Below are positions 13,224-25,743 of a stretch of 64,000 nucleotides of DNA, in pieces. Made by a program: the position numbers and the translations under genes. Numbering within the stretch: the stretch's first letter is position 1; every line of letters begins with the position of its first letter. Origin of the DNA: Paramecium octaurelia (lineage: Eukaryota > Ciliophora > Oligohymenophorea > Peniculida > Parameciidae); the NCBI GenBank assembly GCA_905182995.1, contig CAJJDP010000023.1, positions 471,474 to 535,473 of the forward strand, read 5' to 3'. The notes below the pieces were generated by a model. That model did no database searches and was not told the DNA's origin. It saw only the letters and a program-made list of their open reading frames with translations.

Positions 13224-15747
13224 TCATTTCTTTATATACGATTGTTAGAAGCATGGACATTCAGATTTTTCAAAATAAGGAAATTTATCAGTATTTCTTA
13301 AACAATTCAACCAAATTTATTTTGTCAAGTACTTAAAAATCTTATATTTATCAACTATAATTTTAAAACTGAGTTGTTTAATCATCAAAGATCGTAAATT
13401 ATGTGATTAAATTACTGATTTCAATTGTACTTCATCTGTTGGATCTGCAGTCAATTTATACAAGTTTTCAAGCAATTTAGCTAAGCTAATCAAAGGAACA
13501 AAGCACTTTAGAGTACTCAAATTGAAATTTTTCCAAGTCTCAACATAATTCTCAAATTCAACGTTAGGCTTACTTTATCTATCTGATTGAATCTATTCCA
13601 TCTATTTTAAGCTTGATATCTCATCCTGTTAAGATTCTTTTTATTATTTAATTTAAATGCCTTGCTGTTGTTGAGTGATTGATCTGGCTTATGATTCTCT
13701 AATATCATGAACATCATTTTAAAACTAATGACTTTTAATGAAACTTTAATTAACAATTGGATTTTGAGGAGCATGCTTACCCCACCAAACTTATAGTTTC
13801 TTTTATGTAATTTATAATTCATGTACAAATTTGATGCTATCCTTGATCTTGACCACATTACTAATAAGTTCTAAATTGTCATCTGGAAAGAAGTAAATTA
13901 TTTAAGATACTGCCCCTATCAAATTCAATAAACTAATTAAGACATTAGGAGATTTTAATATAAAATCATAATTTGCCAACTTTTTGATGAGATTACAAAT
14001 CATTTCACAACTTTCTCTACTCAATTTTCCAATCTCTGATGATATATTGAATAATATTTGAGATATTTCTAACAGCTTACTTTCCTTAATAGATGATAAT
14101 TCATTTAAAACTGCATCACAAAGTGCTGTAATCAATAAATCACCCCAAGTACCCACAATAATAGGAGCATCTGTAAAAGTCAAAGTAAACTCTTGATTTG
14201 CACATAATTGCTTGTTCAATTAAGGTTAAGAACTCAATAATTTGATTATCTTTAATGAAACTTTTTTAATATATATTTTTGGATTAAAGTAAGACAATAA
14301 AAAAACAATCATTAGATTTGGGACTATTTTAATTTTAATTATAAATACTATTATGAGCAGTCTTGGATGAGAGATAACTTAAGAAAATAAAACTGTTTTC
14401 AAATTGTGATAATTACTTTTCAAAGGACCCTCTAATAAATTACTATTAAGATTTGTAATAAGAGTAAAATTTCTGTGATAACTAGACTATTATTCCTTCT
14501 TAAATTTATTAAGGCAAATTAATAAACTAAGGGAATGGGTTGTTGAATAGCAGAAAGTACTCTTTAGTCTTGAGCATCTCCTCAAACTCTTTCCCTAAAT
14601 TTAAGACATCTTTGTAAACAAATCCTATTATTTATAAATATGTTTTTACCTTATCCTCCTATTATAAGTGACGCTAACTTTAAGGATACACTTTAAAGAT
14701 TATCTTCAATTTAATTCGATATATTGACAATTCCTCTGAGAAATTACTTAATTCTATCTGTTGGGAATATTGAAAATGCAATCAGCGAGACTAATAATTC
14801 TGGAAATAATGGAATTTTTTGTAATATTAACAAAGCTGCATTAGGAGTCTAAACTAGCAACTTTTAAGTTAATCTTTAATCTTAGCCACTTTGTTATTCT
14901 TAAGTATTTTTCTCTTTAAATTATTCATCTACATCTTCTTCATCTGATTATTGCTATTCATTGGATTTTAAGTTTTCTTTCTTTTAATATTTTTCTTCAT
15001 CTCTGAATTCTTCAATTTCTATTTAGAAAAAAAACTCTGATGAAAATAAGGAAGAACTCACTATAGCAAATATGCAGGATAAAACGAGATATCGATTTTC
15101 AAATAATTTTGCAATATCATTTGGATACTTGCATTGAGGATTGAAACCCTTCCATACATGACCAAATTGAAATTAATAAGAGTTCCATAGATTGTGATAA
15201 TATTATGCAAAGTATTGTAATAGAGTATCATTCTTTACAACTGACTCCTTTTAAGATTAGTAAGTATAAATACATCATATCCTAAAGAATCTATTGTGAA
15301 CCCAAAATGGAAGCACATTTAAAATAGTCTTGTAAGTAATGAAATAATCAGAGGAGGGTCTCGTTCCTATGTTTCCTTGTTTGGCTAAGCAATTTTAGTA
15401 TTCCATAGTATCTCTTTCATTTGCTCTTTAAAATATTCTTCATACAGCACAGGAATTATTGAAGTCAATATTCTCAAGCTGTTCTTCCATTACCTATATT
15501 GAATATGAGATTGCAATTCAGATTATGTGTTGCAAAGAAATTTATGTAAATAGTGGATTATACCCAAGATCCTCTTTGGTGATTATTTCAATATATCCCG
15601 AATGTCAGAAGGATAAAAAGCATTCAGATAGTCTTCTTAAGAGATATCAAGAAGCAAAATGGACTTCAATTCTTCTGCTAAGCTATTTTCATCCTCTTAT
15701 TTCAATAAATTGACAAACTTAGCCTTTACATTGATCTAATTTCCCAT
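13224..15747 (-). CDS. HID1: HID1 domain protein (Golgi/secretory-granule factor)
   Basis: The frame begins with MGN at 15747, a likely N-myristoylation site also found in animal HID1, and ends at TGA 13226-13224. Landmarks match the HID1 family in order: an N-terminal helical region with LRILTSIIPVLYEEYF (like the LTRVLPYIFED segment), a large Gln/Glu-rich insert, then LTFTDAPIIVGTWGDLLITA followed by LEISQILFNIS, matching the conserved HADLLI...NVSPYL block. A Gln-rich linker follows, and a C-terminal FKYLTKQIWLNCLRN segment. HID1 is a peripheral trans-Golgi protein needed for dense-core granule formation in animals; a role in trichocyst or other secretory biogenesis here is inference. One clear intron lies at 14625-14649 (25 nt); at least one more near 15065-15130 is needed but not resolved. 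Confidence 0.8.
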
Positions 15748-15791
15748 TAAACTTATTCTAATTAATTAATATGAATAAATAAATTTATATA

Positions 15792-16720
15792 TCATGATAA
15801 TAAAGATTATTCAATTTTTTAGCATGTCGATTCCAATAATTTTAGCAAAGATTTCTCTTATTTCTCTCTTAAGAATTACTCTTACTAAGAAAATGGATAG
15901 AATAATATTGTACTTCTAAATCATTTTAAATAGATTAATCTAAGTCTTACAATAATCTAATAGTTGTTTCGTATGATTCTTCTGAGATTCTTTTTTCTTC
16001 ACTCAACTATTCTTGTAACCTTAATATTTCTTCCCCAAACCCTCTGATTAATTTCTCTGCATTTTGATCCCTGATCTATTTTTCTTATTCAAAATAGTAT
16101 CTTAATTCTTCAAGTTCTTTTTCGATGTTCTCAATTTGCTTCTCCTCATATTCAGTCCTTTAGACATTATCTTTTTTTAATTCTCCCTTCATTGCTTATA
16201 TTTTATCATCAATTTCAGCAAAAATCTCTTATTCATTCACCTTCCTACTAGAATATTCTTCATTCAAAGACAATGAAAAGTTTTTTTCAATTAAAGTTAA
16301 TGATTTCAAACTTTTTTCACAAATTAACTACAATTAACTAATATCTAACCTATCTTTAATCCCTTTCACTGTATAAAGTCTCCTCTAACTTTTCGTATTG
16401 TTCATAAAGTAACTAAGAAATTACAATAAATAAATACTCTGAATTTCTAATTATCATTGATCTCTCCTTTTTGAATTCTCTCCTCTAACAATTTTATTTT
16501 TTGGAAATACAAATCTCTCCTACTCTAAATCAATTAGGAATGATATTTACTTTGTCATCTTTAACATTTGTGGATAACCCTTGCAATACTCTGTTCAACT
16601 CATTAATACGATCTTGATTTTAACTAGGTGATACATTTCTCTATCATATAATGATCAAATCTATACATTTGAATAGTCAGATTCATCGTGTTTCTTAGTC
16701 GCAGTAGCACTTTTGAACAT
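15792..16720 (-). CDS. SF-assemblin / striated-rootlet coiled-coil protein
   Basis: Start ATG 16720-16718, stop TGA 15794-15792. Five short introns restore a continuous coiled coil of about 260 residues. They begin after the codons for DYSN, KDDK, QKFR, DQRQ and NDLE, and are 26, 26, 25, 22 and 29 nt. The N-terminus is short and Ser/Thr-rich, and the rod carries RINELNRVLQGLS, KIKLLEERIQKGEI and RGFGEEILRLQEQLSEEKR. The end, KLLESTCQKIEQSLLS, is the typical closing segment of the SF-assemblin/beta-giardin family. These proteins build striated fibres at basal bodies, and in Paramecium the family belongs to kinetodesmal and rootlet fibres. It lies head-to-head with the STEEP1 gene, 59 bases between start codons. 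Confidence 0.88.
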
Positions 16721-16779
16721 TATTTTTAAATTTAATTTTAAGGTTAACTGTTTAAATATGTATTATTTATTTTATATTA

Positions 16780-17419
16780 ATGTAAGACGAAGAAAAAATA
16801 TTAGAATAATTAAAAGAACTTGATAAAGCATAAGACAAAAATCCTGTATACTCTATTTATCTAACTTAATCTAGGTAACCTTAGCATCCTTGAAAACTTT
16901 GAAGTCTGCAATCTATAACAGAGATGTTGATTTATAGACTGTCGTGAAATTAAGAACCTTAAATGAAACTACATTGAAATCAGAGAATATTAAAATTTAT
17001 TTCTGTTCTCTCTGTGGAAAGAAGGCTATTGGAGCTAATATTGGTTTAGATACCCTTCCAACCAGAAGATCAGATAATAGTATTGCGATCAATTTAAAAC
17101 AAATATTCGTCCGATTGTTCCTGAAATAGGAAGGAATCAAATATATAAAGCGATCTAATTGTACTATTATGTCATATTTTAAGCTGTTGAGAAACAATAC
17201 CGTTGGTGCTGTGAGGAATGTGGGGTACATGTAGCTTATCAATGTGTAAGCTACGAGGAAGGTGCTTAATTAATTTAAGGGAATTCAGACATCTAATTAT
17301 CAAATAAACCATATCTATATGTGCTTAATGATGCAATTGTTTTAAATTAATAATTTTCAAAAGTTCATAGTGAAATTGCTAAACTCAAAGATCAAATGGA
17401 ATATGAATAATTAAAATGA
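16780..17419 (+). CDS. STEEP1: STEEP1 (CXorf56) family protein
   Basis: ATG 16780 to TGA 17417-17419 with introns 16846-16874 (29 nt) and 17161-17183 (23 nt). The two-part cysteine signature of the family is present: YFCSLCGKKAIG followed by LDTLPTRRSD, then VEKQYRWCCEECGVHVAYQC. The spacing resembles YYCLCGQ...LPMRPRD...IERQYRKKCAKCGL in animal STEEP1. The C-terminus is a short coiled coil rich in Gln and Lys (VHSEIAKLKDQMEYEQLK). In animals STEEP1 promotes ER exit of STING by recruiting a PI3-kinase complex. Ciliates lack a clear STING pathway, so the ancestral role is probably in ER-membrane traffic; that is inference. The protein (~195 residues) is close to the animal length of 222. Confidence 0.82.
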
Positions 17420-17675
17420 ATTAAATGGAATTTTATGTCTTAATAAATAAAATGCATATTCTTATAATGTTTAAATTCGAAATAGAAGTTTTTAAGATAT
17501 ATAATATTTATTGTAATATGTATCAAAATTGATATCTAATCTCATTCATACTATTTAAGGCTCAATTAGTAAATATTTGATAACAAAATCCCTAGGATTA
17601 TTGGTAAAATGTATTTGAATAACGAGGATCCTAATTATTATTAATAAAATCAAACCTTTCTTTAATTTTGAGATT

Positions 17676-18380
17676 TCAATTGTATTATATATCTATTCTC
17701 TCTTTCTTTTTTCTTCTGCCTTTATTATAAAGAATTAAATATACTAGATCCAATTCAATTTGCTTGAGTCTTTGAACGCATTACACCTAATTATTTAATG
17801 GAATAGGTTAGATCATCGACTAATAAGAAGGCTATAGTTCTGTTCTACTGTTTGTCTATGAAAAATGCTTAACATTTTATTTACAAGAACTGATGTATGG
17901 CTAGAAGCTAAGTTATTACCAAAGATTGGTATTTTTTTGCCAAATTCTTCTTTTAATACTCCTGTAAATAATTTAATATTAAAACACGATTAGGATTGAA
18001 AGAGATTCTCAATTTCAGCAATCTAACAATATAATTGAATTTACTGATTTCCTCTCTTGAACACTAATAGCATAAATCAAAAATTTTTAATTGACGATAT
18101 GCTTTGGATCTAAATTCTTCCTATATTCTTATTTAAAATTTACTTTAGCTCTATCGGTTATGCTGAATTCAACATTTTCAGATTGGAGAGGTGAAATTAA
18201 TCCTCGACTTTGTTTGACCGAAAATAGATCTGGTTTAGTGGATTTAATCTATTAAATATGGTTTTCTTAAACTTTATATGCTAAGTATAGTGATGTGACA
18301 TTTTTTAAACTTATGTTGTAAGGAACATAAACGTCATTTTTTAATTCGAAGATAATATCGGTTGATGAAACTTCAAGCAT
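17676..18380 (-). CDS. MSP-domain (VAP-like) protein, 3' end uncertain
   Basis: ATG at 18380-18378 starts an MSP immunoglobulin-like domain: VSSTDIIFELKNDVYVPYNI, then KPDLFSVKQSRGLISPLQ, then KAYRQLKIFDLCYQC after a 23-nt intron beginning after DRAK. This matches the family pattern of Phe-x-Leu, a core Asn, and G-x-I-x-P. VAP proteins sit on the ER and bind FFAT motifs. The C-terminal part is Gln-rich, and two alternative splice readings end at TGA 17757-17755 or 17678-17676. No obvious C-terminal membrane anchor is seen in either, unlike the second MSP protein in this window (37874-38852), so this one may be soluble. MSP call firm, 3' structure open. Confidence 0.72.
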
Positions 18381-18601
18381 ATTTAAAATAAATAAAATAT
18401 TTTAATTTTTTCAATTAGAAATATTTTATTCTCTTTTTTTAGTAAAACATTTATTAAATTAAAAAAAGAAGTACAAAAGTTACAATTTTCTCTTCTCAAA
18501 TTTATCTTATTATGTACTAGATTATTACAACGATATTTAAACTATCAAGATTATGTTATAAAAACAACTATTCAATTAAATATAATCTATTATATTAATT
18601 A

Positions 18602-19412
18602 ATGAATTTTAAGAAAGAAACTTTAGAACTACTTGGATATGAAAGCAATAAGTGCTCAATTCCAAAAACTTTACTTGATAACTTTACTGCTTTTTTTACT
18701 GATCAATAACAATTACCTCTAACAAATGAATCTCAAGAATGTAATTATTTCTATACAACTGACCCTAGATTTTGAGAATGGATTAATATTTATGTCAGCT
18801 ATAAGTTAAAGTAACACGCCCTAGATGTCAGCCCAATAATTAAGGTCTGTGCAATCTAAAGGTTCCAAGGGAAAGATCAGAACTTTTTTTCCTTAAAGTA
18901 ATTATCATCTAATACCATAATTAGAATGGCCCGTTCACAAAGCCAACATGAGTCCATTTTCATTTTCAAAATTTTCTCACTTTCAATCTTTGACAAGCCG
19001 ATATTGGTACTACTTGGACAATAGTAATTATATCTAAGGTTAGATCTATTCTAAAATTTTTAGGTCCCTTTTCTTGTGTGGAAATGGACAACTGGTATCG
19101 GAAAAATCTCCTCAATCCTGATCTGTTGATTAGCTACAAGTCTCATGATCTGACTTCGTTTGTGAAAATCAAAGATATCTTAAAGGATTCCGAAAATCCT
19201 AAATGCGATAAAATGTTGCGCCAACTTCATAAAAGGGCATCAAGTGCTATAAGAATTAGTATATTTTGCGTTTACAATTAGAAGATCAAAATTCAAGTAC
19301 TTCACCTGTAAGCAAGGCGTCAACTGAAATATCAACTAGCAACAACAACAGCTGCTAAAAATCTAGATAACCAATTTGGGGAGTTGATACCGAGTATTTT
19401 TTAGGTTTTTGA
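18602..19412 (+). CDS. GYF-domain protein
   Basis: ATG 18602 and TGA 19410-19412, with four introns of 23-28 nt, the first at 18741-18768. Joining the exons gives YWYYLDNSNYIQGPF followed by MDNWYRKNLLNPDLLI and FVKIKDIL. These match the GYF fold, whose hallmark is W-x-Y-x-[DE]-x(4)-QGPF...M..W...L. GYF domains bind proline-rich peptides and occur in splicing and translation-repression factors such as CD2BP2 and GIGYF. The flanks are Ser/Gln/Asn-rich and lack other recognised domains. The final Gly-Tyr-Phe of the classical motif is not conserved in place (NLL at the equivalent site), so peptide specificity may differ. Convergent with the kinesin gene downstream. Confidence 0.72.
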
Positions 19413-19635
19413 TTATATATCTATTACATAAAAAATCACAACTCCATTTTAAAACAAGAATAATATTTATATTTCTTTAATTATATATTTATAATTTAAT
19501 AATTTTAAGAAGGGTAGAAAAACTATAGATTTAATGAACAAACTCTAAAATTTAAAAACAATATTGTTGAATTTACATTGATTCAATCAGGAGAGTAACT
19601 TTCTTAGAATTCTTCTAAAAGGGGTCGTTCCAATG

Positions 19636-22600
19636 TCATCGACTAGTTATTCGTGAAATTCCTTCCATTAATTTAAATATTACGTCTAATGCTATGCTTA
19701 TTTATTCTGATTATTATTTAGGTTAATCGAATATCTCTGTATTTTTTCCTTAGCATTCTCCAATTTCTTTTGAAATTATGGTGCGTGTACCAATGACTGG
19801 ACTGAGATCATCAAACTCCGATTCATTTCTTTATTACTGACTGCTTATGTTATATATTTTCTGTATTATAGCATGAAAATTACCTAAAACTCATCTATTA
19901 TTAGGCTTGCTTTTCCTACACAGGCTCCTGTTTAGATTGTTTCTAATTCAGAATATCCTAAAACTGTTTCTAATCTTGCAATGTTCCTTGCATGATCATC
20001 TTTAATAATTTAGTCGAAACTCCATCCTTAAGCCTCTAAGGTACTTTTTTTTGTATCTCTACTGAATCCCCTTTGGAATTACTGTCGAAAGAAATCTTAT
20101 TCCTAGAGCTTCTTATGTTACTATTACAGTTCGATGGTATCGATTTTCTTTTGCAACTTAATAATTTCTTCAGCCTAGGAGTTTTTTTATTTGATGGCAT
20201 TTTCCAACTATTATCTCGTTTATAATAATGAATTGTGCATTTCATTCCTTTCTTGCATCAACTACTTGACAGTACATTCTAGTTGGTATTCTCTGGAGAG
20301 AGGATTAAAAGATGAACTTTCCTGTTGTTACAATATAAAAAATAAGAATGATATAATACTAAGATTTTTGGGTCTCTAAAGTAAACATCAATTGCTGATT
20401 AATTTAAGTTAGAAATTATTATTATTTCTCTGAGTCATACTTATATTTCTGAAAATCAATAGTTAAATCTTCCTAAAATTTTTAAATCAACAAAATTTAC
20501 TAATTATTTTTCAAGATTCTATTTCGATTAAGCCATTTCGCTCTTTTTTTAAGTATAAGATAGTTTCAACTTTTACAATTTCTCTCTTTCTTTTATTTGA
20601 TACATGGAAAACTAATCTTTAACTGTAACCATGATTTAATATATTTCCTGAACCTTTTCTTATTCAATTTAAAGTTATCTCCTTAATTTGGACATCACTT
20701 CCTGTATTTGATAGAGCACATGTGGATCTTCCATTTTATCCCCAAGCATGGCCAATAATTTTTCAACGTCAGATATCTCCTCATTTTCTTAAGTTGATTT
20801 TATTAAAGTTTATTCATTTTCATCAAATTTAATGTTTAATTCATCTTCGTCTGTTTAAAATGAGAAATTATCAATATCTAATAATTTATTGGATTTTGGT
20901 GATGGAGGTTAGGAATCTAATTGAAATGATACATTCTTTTTCTTGTTCTATGAGTTTGCTAATTGAGTAACTACTTAATCTGAACTAAGATCCTTTGTTA
21001 GAACTGAATCTAATTTTGTTAGTGTTTCTGTGAAATTAATTATGCTTTGGAATGTTCTTTCCTCAATATCCTTGTCATATTGTTCAGTCATGAATATGTC
21101 CTTTGTTGATTCTGAATCTGAAGGACAATAATTGAATTAATTCTTGAGATTGAGATTAGCAAGGAAGAAATCCAAATCTTGCTTGGTTGAGGAGAGAGCC
21201 CTACGAAAATCAAACAATTTTTATTCATTCTCTAATATTTGAGTTTTTAATTATTCATTTTCAAAAATGAACTTTTAATTATTTTTTAGGCATTCAGACA
21301 ATTATTATTTTAAATGTTCATCATTGAACTTCTATTTTACAATTTTATCTTATAACTCATCAATTCTACTTTAATAATTAATTTAAAGAGCAGCCATTTC
21401 TGTTTTTTGAAATTCTAATTCTTCTTATAAATTTACAACTAATTTATGTTCTTTTAATAATTATAGAGAAGAATGTTATTTAGATTAAGTTATATTTTAT
21501 TAAGATCCATAATTTGAATTCCCCTTATCAAAGGAAACTGAAGTGTTGTTGTTCTCTACTTTCTCCATTAATTTATTTATAATTTCATCCTATTCTAATA
21601 TTTTTTGCTCAGCAATATCTAGCAAGGCTTGCAATTCCTTAGCACTTTTCTCTGCATTAATAGTAGGTTTATTTTTGATAGCTTTGGCCCTTGCTCCAAA
21701 TCTTAAGGTACTCAATGTTTCTTTATCATTATACGAACACATTGAACAAGCCACTACTAAAGTGGTTTTTGCATTCCCTCCAAGTGATTCGCTTAAAATT
21801 CTGGTTAATTTAGAGTCTCTATAGGGTATATGTTCCTTTTTATCAGAAGTCAAAGCATTAATAACCATACCTAAACAAGTTAATGATTTATTAATATTCT
21901 TTGCTTCTTCTAGTTGTTAACCAGAAACATTAGTTTTTGCTACTTTTTCTGATCCTGCCAAATCCACAAAGTACAACTTGCTGAGTTTACTAGAATCTGT
22001 TTTTATATTTTTTTCACTCACTTAAATTTGGAATAAAGAATGGGATCTGGAGGATCTTTCATTCATTCTGGTAGCAGCTATAGTTCTATTGTTTGACCCT
22101 GTCAACATCACTTATTTCATTTCTTCTGGAGATTCAACTTTAATCTCAGTGAGATTCTATACAAAAATTCCTCTTAGTCTATCTTCCTTTATTTTTAAGT
22201 TTGTTTTGTTAGTATCTAATAAATCCATTATTTTCTCGTTGTAAATCTCCAAAAACGACACCTTTACTATATATATCAAATCATCGGATTTGCTATGCAC
22301 AACATCGAATAATTCAGTCATGACTCTTGGTATTAATCCTTTAGTCCTTTCATTGGGATTATCTGGGCCCTACATATTTTAATTATGTATAATACTTCCA
22401 TCGTAAATGTTTTTCCTGATGAAGTTTAGCCATATGCAAAAATAGTTCCATTATAGCCATTCATCACACTATCTAAAATGGGTCTTCCTACTTCCTCAAA
22501 TACATCTGCTTATTCTGAATCTGGTCCAAATATGCGATCGAATGTAAAATCTTGTTTATCATTGGTGCCAACCTAAATTAATTGATAGACTCAGATCTCA

Positions 22601-22720
22601 TACTGTGACAGTAATTTATTTATCGTTATATGTAACACAGCATTCCCCTCCTTGTTACATTTCAAGCGAGTTGAGTGGCCTTAATCTAGCAACAACTTTT
22701 ATATTTTAGCCTTCCTTCAT
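19636..22720 (-). CDS. Kinesin-1-like heavy chain
   Basis: Starts at ATG 22720-22718 (VVARLRPLN) with an early 31-nt intron at 22573-22603. Motor motifs are complete: P-loop GQTSSGKT near 22,410, switch [12 protein letters not shown], switch II DLAGSEK, and the neck-proximal block [20 protein letters not shown]. The order and the wording [20 protein letters not shown] favour the kinesin-1 class over other families. A coiled-coil stalk follows, with Ser-rich breaks, and the total length (~950 residues) also fits kinesin-1. It is predicted to be a plus-end-directed microtubule motor. The 3' third (below ~20,350) contains introns I could not place with confidence. The TGA at 19638-19636 is the last in-frame stop I can justify, and the true end might be slightly different. 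Confidence 0.88.
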
Positions 22721-22781
22721 CCAAAAATATAATAATATATTGAATAGCCTTATTTTAGCAATTAAAATTATACTCATTTCA

Positions 22782-22919
22782 TCATTGATTATGTATGAGA
22801 TATGAAGGCATAGTTTATAATTTATTGATTCTAACTCCATTTCTAGGTGGGACTTCCTTTAAATTGTCGATATAATTTAATTTTGATAAAGAGAAATAGC
22901 AATCATTGATTAATGACAT
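22782..22919 (-). CDS. Possible small ORF, 45 residues
   Basis: ATG 22919-22917 to a double TGA at 22784-22779. The translation (MSLINDCYFSLSKLNYIDN, then LKEVPPRNGVRINKL) has coding-like composition, unlike the low-complexity AT-rich sequence around it, and the same frame extends upstream without TGA. It ends 62 bases before the kinesin start on the same strand. It may be a tiny gene, the last exon of one, or chance. No family recognised. Confidence 0.3.
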
Positions 22920-23429
22920 AAACTCGGCAATCTAAATCTTTATGATGGATTAATAAGGGAAGAGTAATAGAATGAATCGATCCAAAAAAAATGGAAGATG
23001 GTAAATGATGAGAATAAAGTAAAAATAAGAATGAATAAATACTTTGACAAAATTTAATTAAGGAGTTTTGTTAATATAACGACTTAATTGGAATTCTTGA
23101 ATAAAAATAATTAATCAAAATTTTTAATATACATGATACAGATTAATTTAATACTTAATTTTTACAAGAAGGTATGATACGAATTTTTTTACATTCCAGA
23201 TTGGATCATTCTAAAAAATGGAGAAATTTAAAGTTTAGGTGAACAAATACCACAATTATAAATAATATTGACAGGTGCAATATTGAAGCCTATTCGAAGA
23301 TACGAATAAAAAATTAGAACTACAGGAGGGATATCATTAATATTTAGTGATATAACGGCAATTTTGTCATTTTAAAGCAGTTATTGAATATTTATATCAA
23401 ATAATAAATATATCATTACTTAATTGAAG
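22920..23429. other. AT-rich intergenic region
   Basis: Upstream of the CDPK-like gene. Low-complexity A/T sequence with several short frames on both strands, none long or motif-bearing. Presumably holds the promoter of the downstream gene; I can point to no specific element. Confidence 0.5.
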
Positions 23430-25023
23430 ATGGGCTGTGGTGCTGCTAAACCTTTAAAAAACCAAAGTAAATAGGGTTCTCCTTGTAGTCAACCAAAGGA
23501 AACTCGACATTCTTCTGTTTATTTGATGTAAGAAACTGAAAAAATTGAAGCAGATTATATTTTTCATGCATTAGACCCCATCATAAGTAAGCTATTTATA
23601 AAATAACTAAAATAGCTCGAAGAAACTATATAAAAAAAGCAGTTTCTAAGAGCAACAACGCAACTCGAATCGTAAAAATTTTTAACTGTTTAAATCTTGG
23701 CTCCGAGGATAAGTACGAGTTAGAAAGTGTAGTGAATCATTTATTAAGAATGGTAGATCTTATCATATATATTATAGAAACATCTAAACTTGATCACCAC
23801 ATTATCCTACTATTATAATGACAACAAATTACTTTTAGTGAGTGAATTTTGTGAAGGAGGCAATCTATTATCTCGTTTGGATCATTTTAGCTCTCTTTAA
23901 CAATACAATATGATCGATGTGTTCTGTTAGATTATGGCTGGAGTGTTATATTTGCACAATTAAGGAATTGCACATGGGTATGTTAGGTTGTGAAATTTTA
24001 GTAACATTCAGCTGGAAAGCATAGTATTTAAGGAGAAATCCATGGAAAATGTGAAACTACTAGACTTTGGAATTCCAAATTCTGTGAAATCAAAATGTTT
24101 ATAATGGAGACCCAATGGAGGTATTCAAGAGATATCCTTCAAATCCCCTGAAGCCCTAAGAACATCGGGTCTTGCCACCGCTAAATCAGATATCTGGTCA
24201 TGTGGCTGTCTCTTGTATTTCTTTTTGACTTCTCACATGCCATTTTAAGCAAGAGATGTCTAAACCTTAAAAACGGCAATATAAAGAGGGATAGTTAATT
24301 TTGAAGGCTCTGAATGGTCACATATCAGTCCAGAAATGAAACAATTAGTTAGCAAAATGCTTAGTTCCAATCCATAAGCTCGTCCTACAGCAGCGGAAGT
24401 TATCAATAACCCAATTTTTGTGAACAGGGGAAGAATATTAACTAAACCTAATAAGCAACTCTCAAAAAATATGAAGGATTTTAAGGTATTTTGATTGCTT
24501 ATTTATTTAGCAATAATCCTAAATGCAAAATGCCATGCTAAATTATATAGCAGAAAACATGTTGTAAGAACAAGATAAGAAGAAATTAATGGAAGAATTC
24601 CAAAAATTCGATTTGAACAAAGATGGCTTACTTACAAAGGATGAGCTTCTAAAAGTCTACACTACCATGTATACATCTGAATAAGCTAATTAAGAGGTTG
24701 ACGCCATCTTCTCAAAAATAGATTAAAATGGAAGTGGTAAGATTGACTACCAAGGTATGAAATTTAGTATATTATTATTAGAGTTCGTATTAGCAACTAT
24801 AGATCAAAAAAAATATTTCAATCGAGAAAAATTGCTCCTGCTGTTTCAATAAATTGACAGAGATCATAGTGGATAACTTAGTAAATTAGAAGTTAAGAAA
24901 CTATTGAGAGACATGCAAGTGCCTAAAGAAAAACTAGATCAACTCTCAAAACAATTAGATTAGGATGGAGATGGACAGATAACTCAAGAAGAGTTCCTAT
25001 AAATTATGTTATCCATTGCATGA
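23430..25023 (+). CDS. CDPK-like protein with degenerate (pseudo)kinase domain and four EF-hands
   Basis: ATG 23430 to TGA 25021-25023, five introns (for example 23587-23615 and 23978-24001). The N-terminus MGCG could be myristoylated and palmitoylated. The kinase-like domain covers roughly residues 50-320: SEFCEGGNLLSRL, then the catalytic-loop site AHGNIQLESIVF, LLDFG, KSPEALRTSGLATAKSDIWS. The C-terminus has four canonical EF-hands: DLNKDGLLTKDE, DQNGSGKIDYQE, DRDHSGQLSKLE, DQDGDGQITQEE. The layout is that of a calcium-dependent protein kinase. However, the catalytic loop HRDLKPEN is HGNIQLES (catalytic Asp replaced by Asn, Arg by Gly, Lys by Gln), and no glycine-rich loop is visible. The DFG Asp survives. 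Best read as a calcium-regulated pseudokinase. Both substitution sites lie in clean exon sequence, though the loop crosses a 24-nt intron. Confidence 0.85.
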
Positions 25024-25241
25024 TATGTTCGTTATTATATATTTATTAAGTGTTATTAAAATATGATAGAGATTCTGTTATTTAATATAATGTAAATTTA
25101 ATTAAAATTTCTGCTTTTATAATACCAATGTAGTATTAAACTGGATTTCAATTTACTTAATTAAATATTGAATGAATGCATCATATCCTATTAATTATAT
25201 AAAAGAACTAAGCCATCTTAACCATTTATTTTGATTAACCC

Positions 25242-25694
25242 TCAGAGAATCTATTAAATTAAATAATTATTGAATTGTATCAAAATTTAAGGCAAATATT
25301 GATTTAAGATGTTGCAAATTGAAAAATCTCGATTTTCTATCCATAATTAGAGCATTTAAGAAGTTGCAATTAGAATTTTAATTAATCTTTTTTACAATTC
25401 ACAGTTTTATTAATCTTTCTTAGATCCGAGATATTTAAATAATTCTAATAATTTTTAACAAGATATTTGCTGAATTCTATTATTGATTCTCTCATTAATT
25501 ATGTTTATTAAATAACTATAATCAAAAATATAAACACGTTCTGTATCGAATGTATCAGGGCATTCAAACTTAAGATACTCGGATATGGCAACTCCATAAT
25601 GTAATACTGTAAATGTGGTTTGGGATATTAATTAAATTGGCCTAGAATTGGATTGCCATGATGACCCAATTCTGTAAGATGCTTTATAGCTCAT
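25242..25694 (-). CDS. Hypothetical protein, 150 residues
   Basis: A 151-codon frame without introns runs from ATG 25694-25692 to TGA 25244-25242. The N-terminus is MSYKASYRIGSSWQ. The middle, FECPDTFDTERVYIFDYSYL, has ordered, mixed composition, and the C-terminal half is helical and Gln/Leu-rich (LQKRLIKILIATSQMLQLWI). No signal peptide or known motif. A second frame on the same strand is also open for much of this length, so frame choice rests on the start codon and composition. The start lies 49 bases from the start of the divergent TPR gene, suggesting a shared promoter. Confidence 0.5.
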
Positions 25695-25743
25695 TAACAA
25701 TCATTAAGTAAATCGAGCAATTTTCATATTAAACTAATGTATA

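Noticed and set aside
16997..17242. Minus-strand 81-codon frame
   Set aside because: Antisense to the STEEP1-like cysteine motifs, which define the real gene.
20036..20379. Separate small genes in the kinesin 3' region on either strand
   Set aside because: More simply explained as kinesin tail exons separated by introns I could not place; no independent start or motif.
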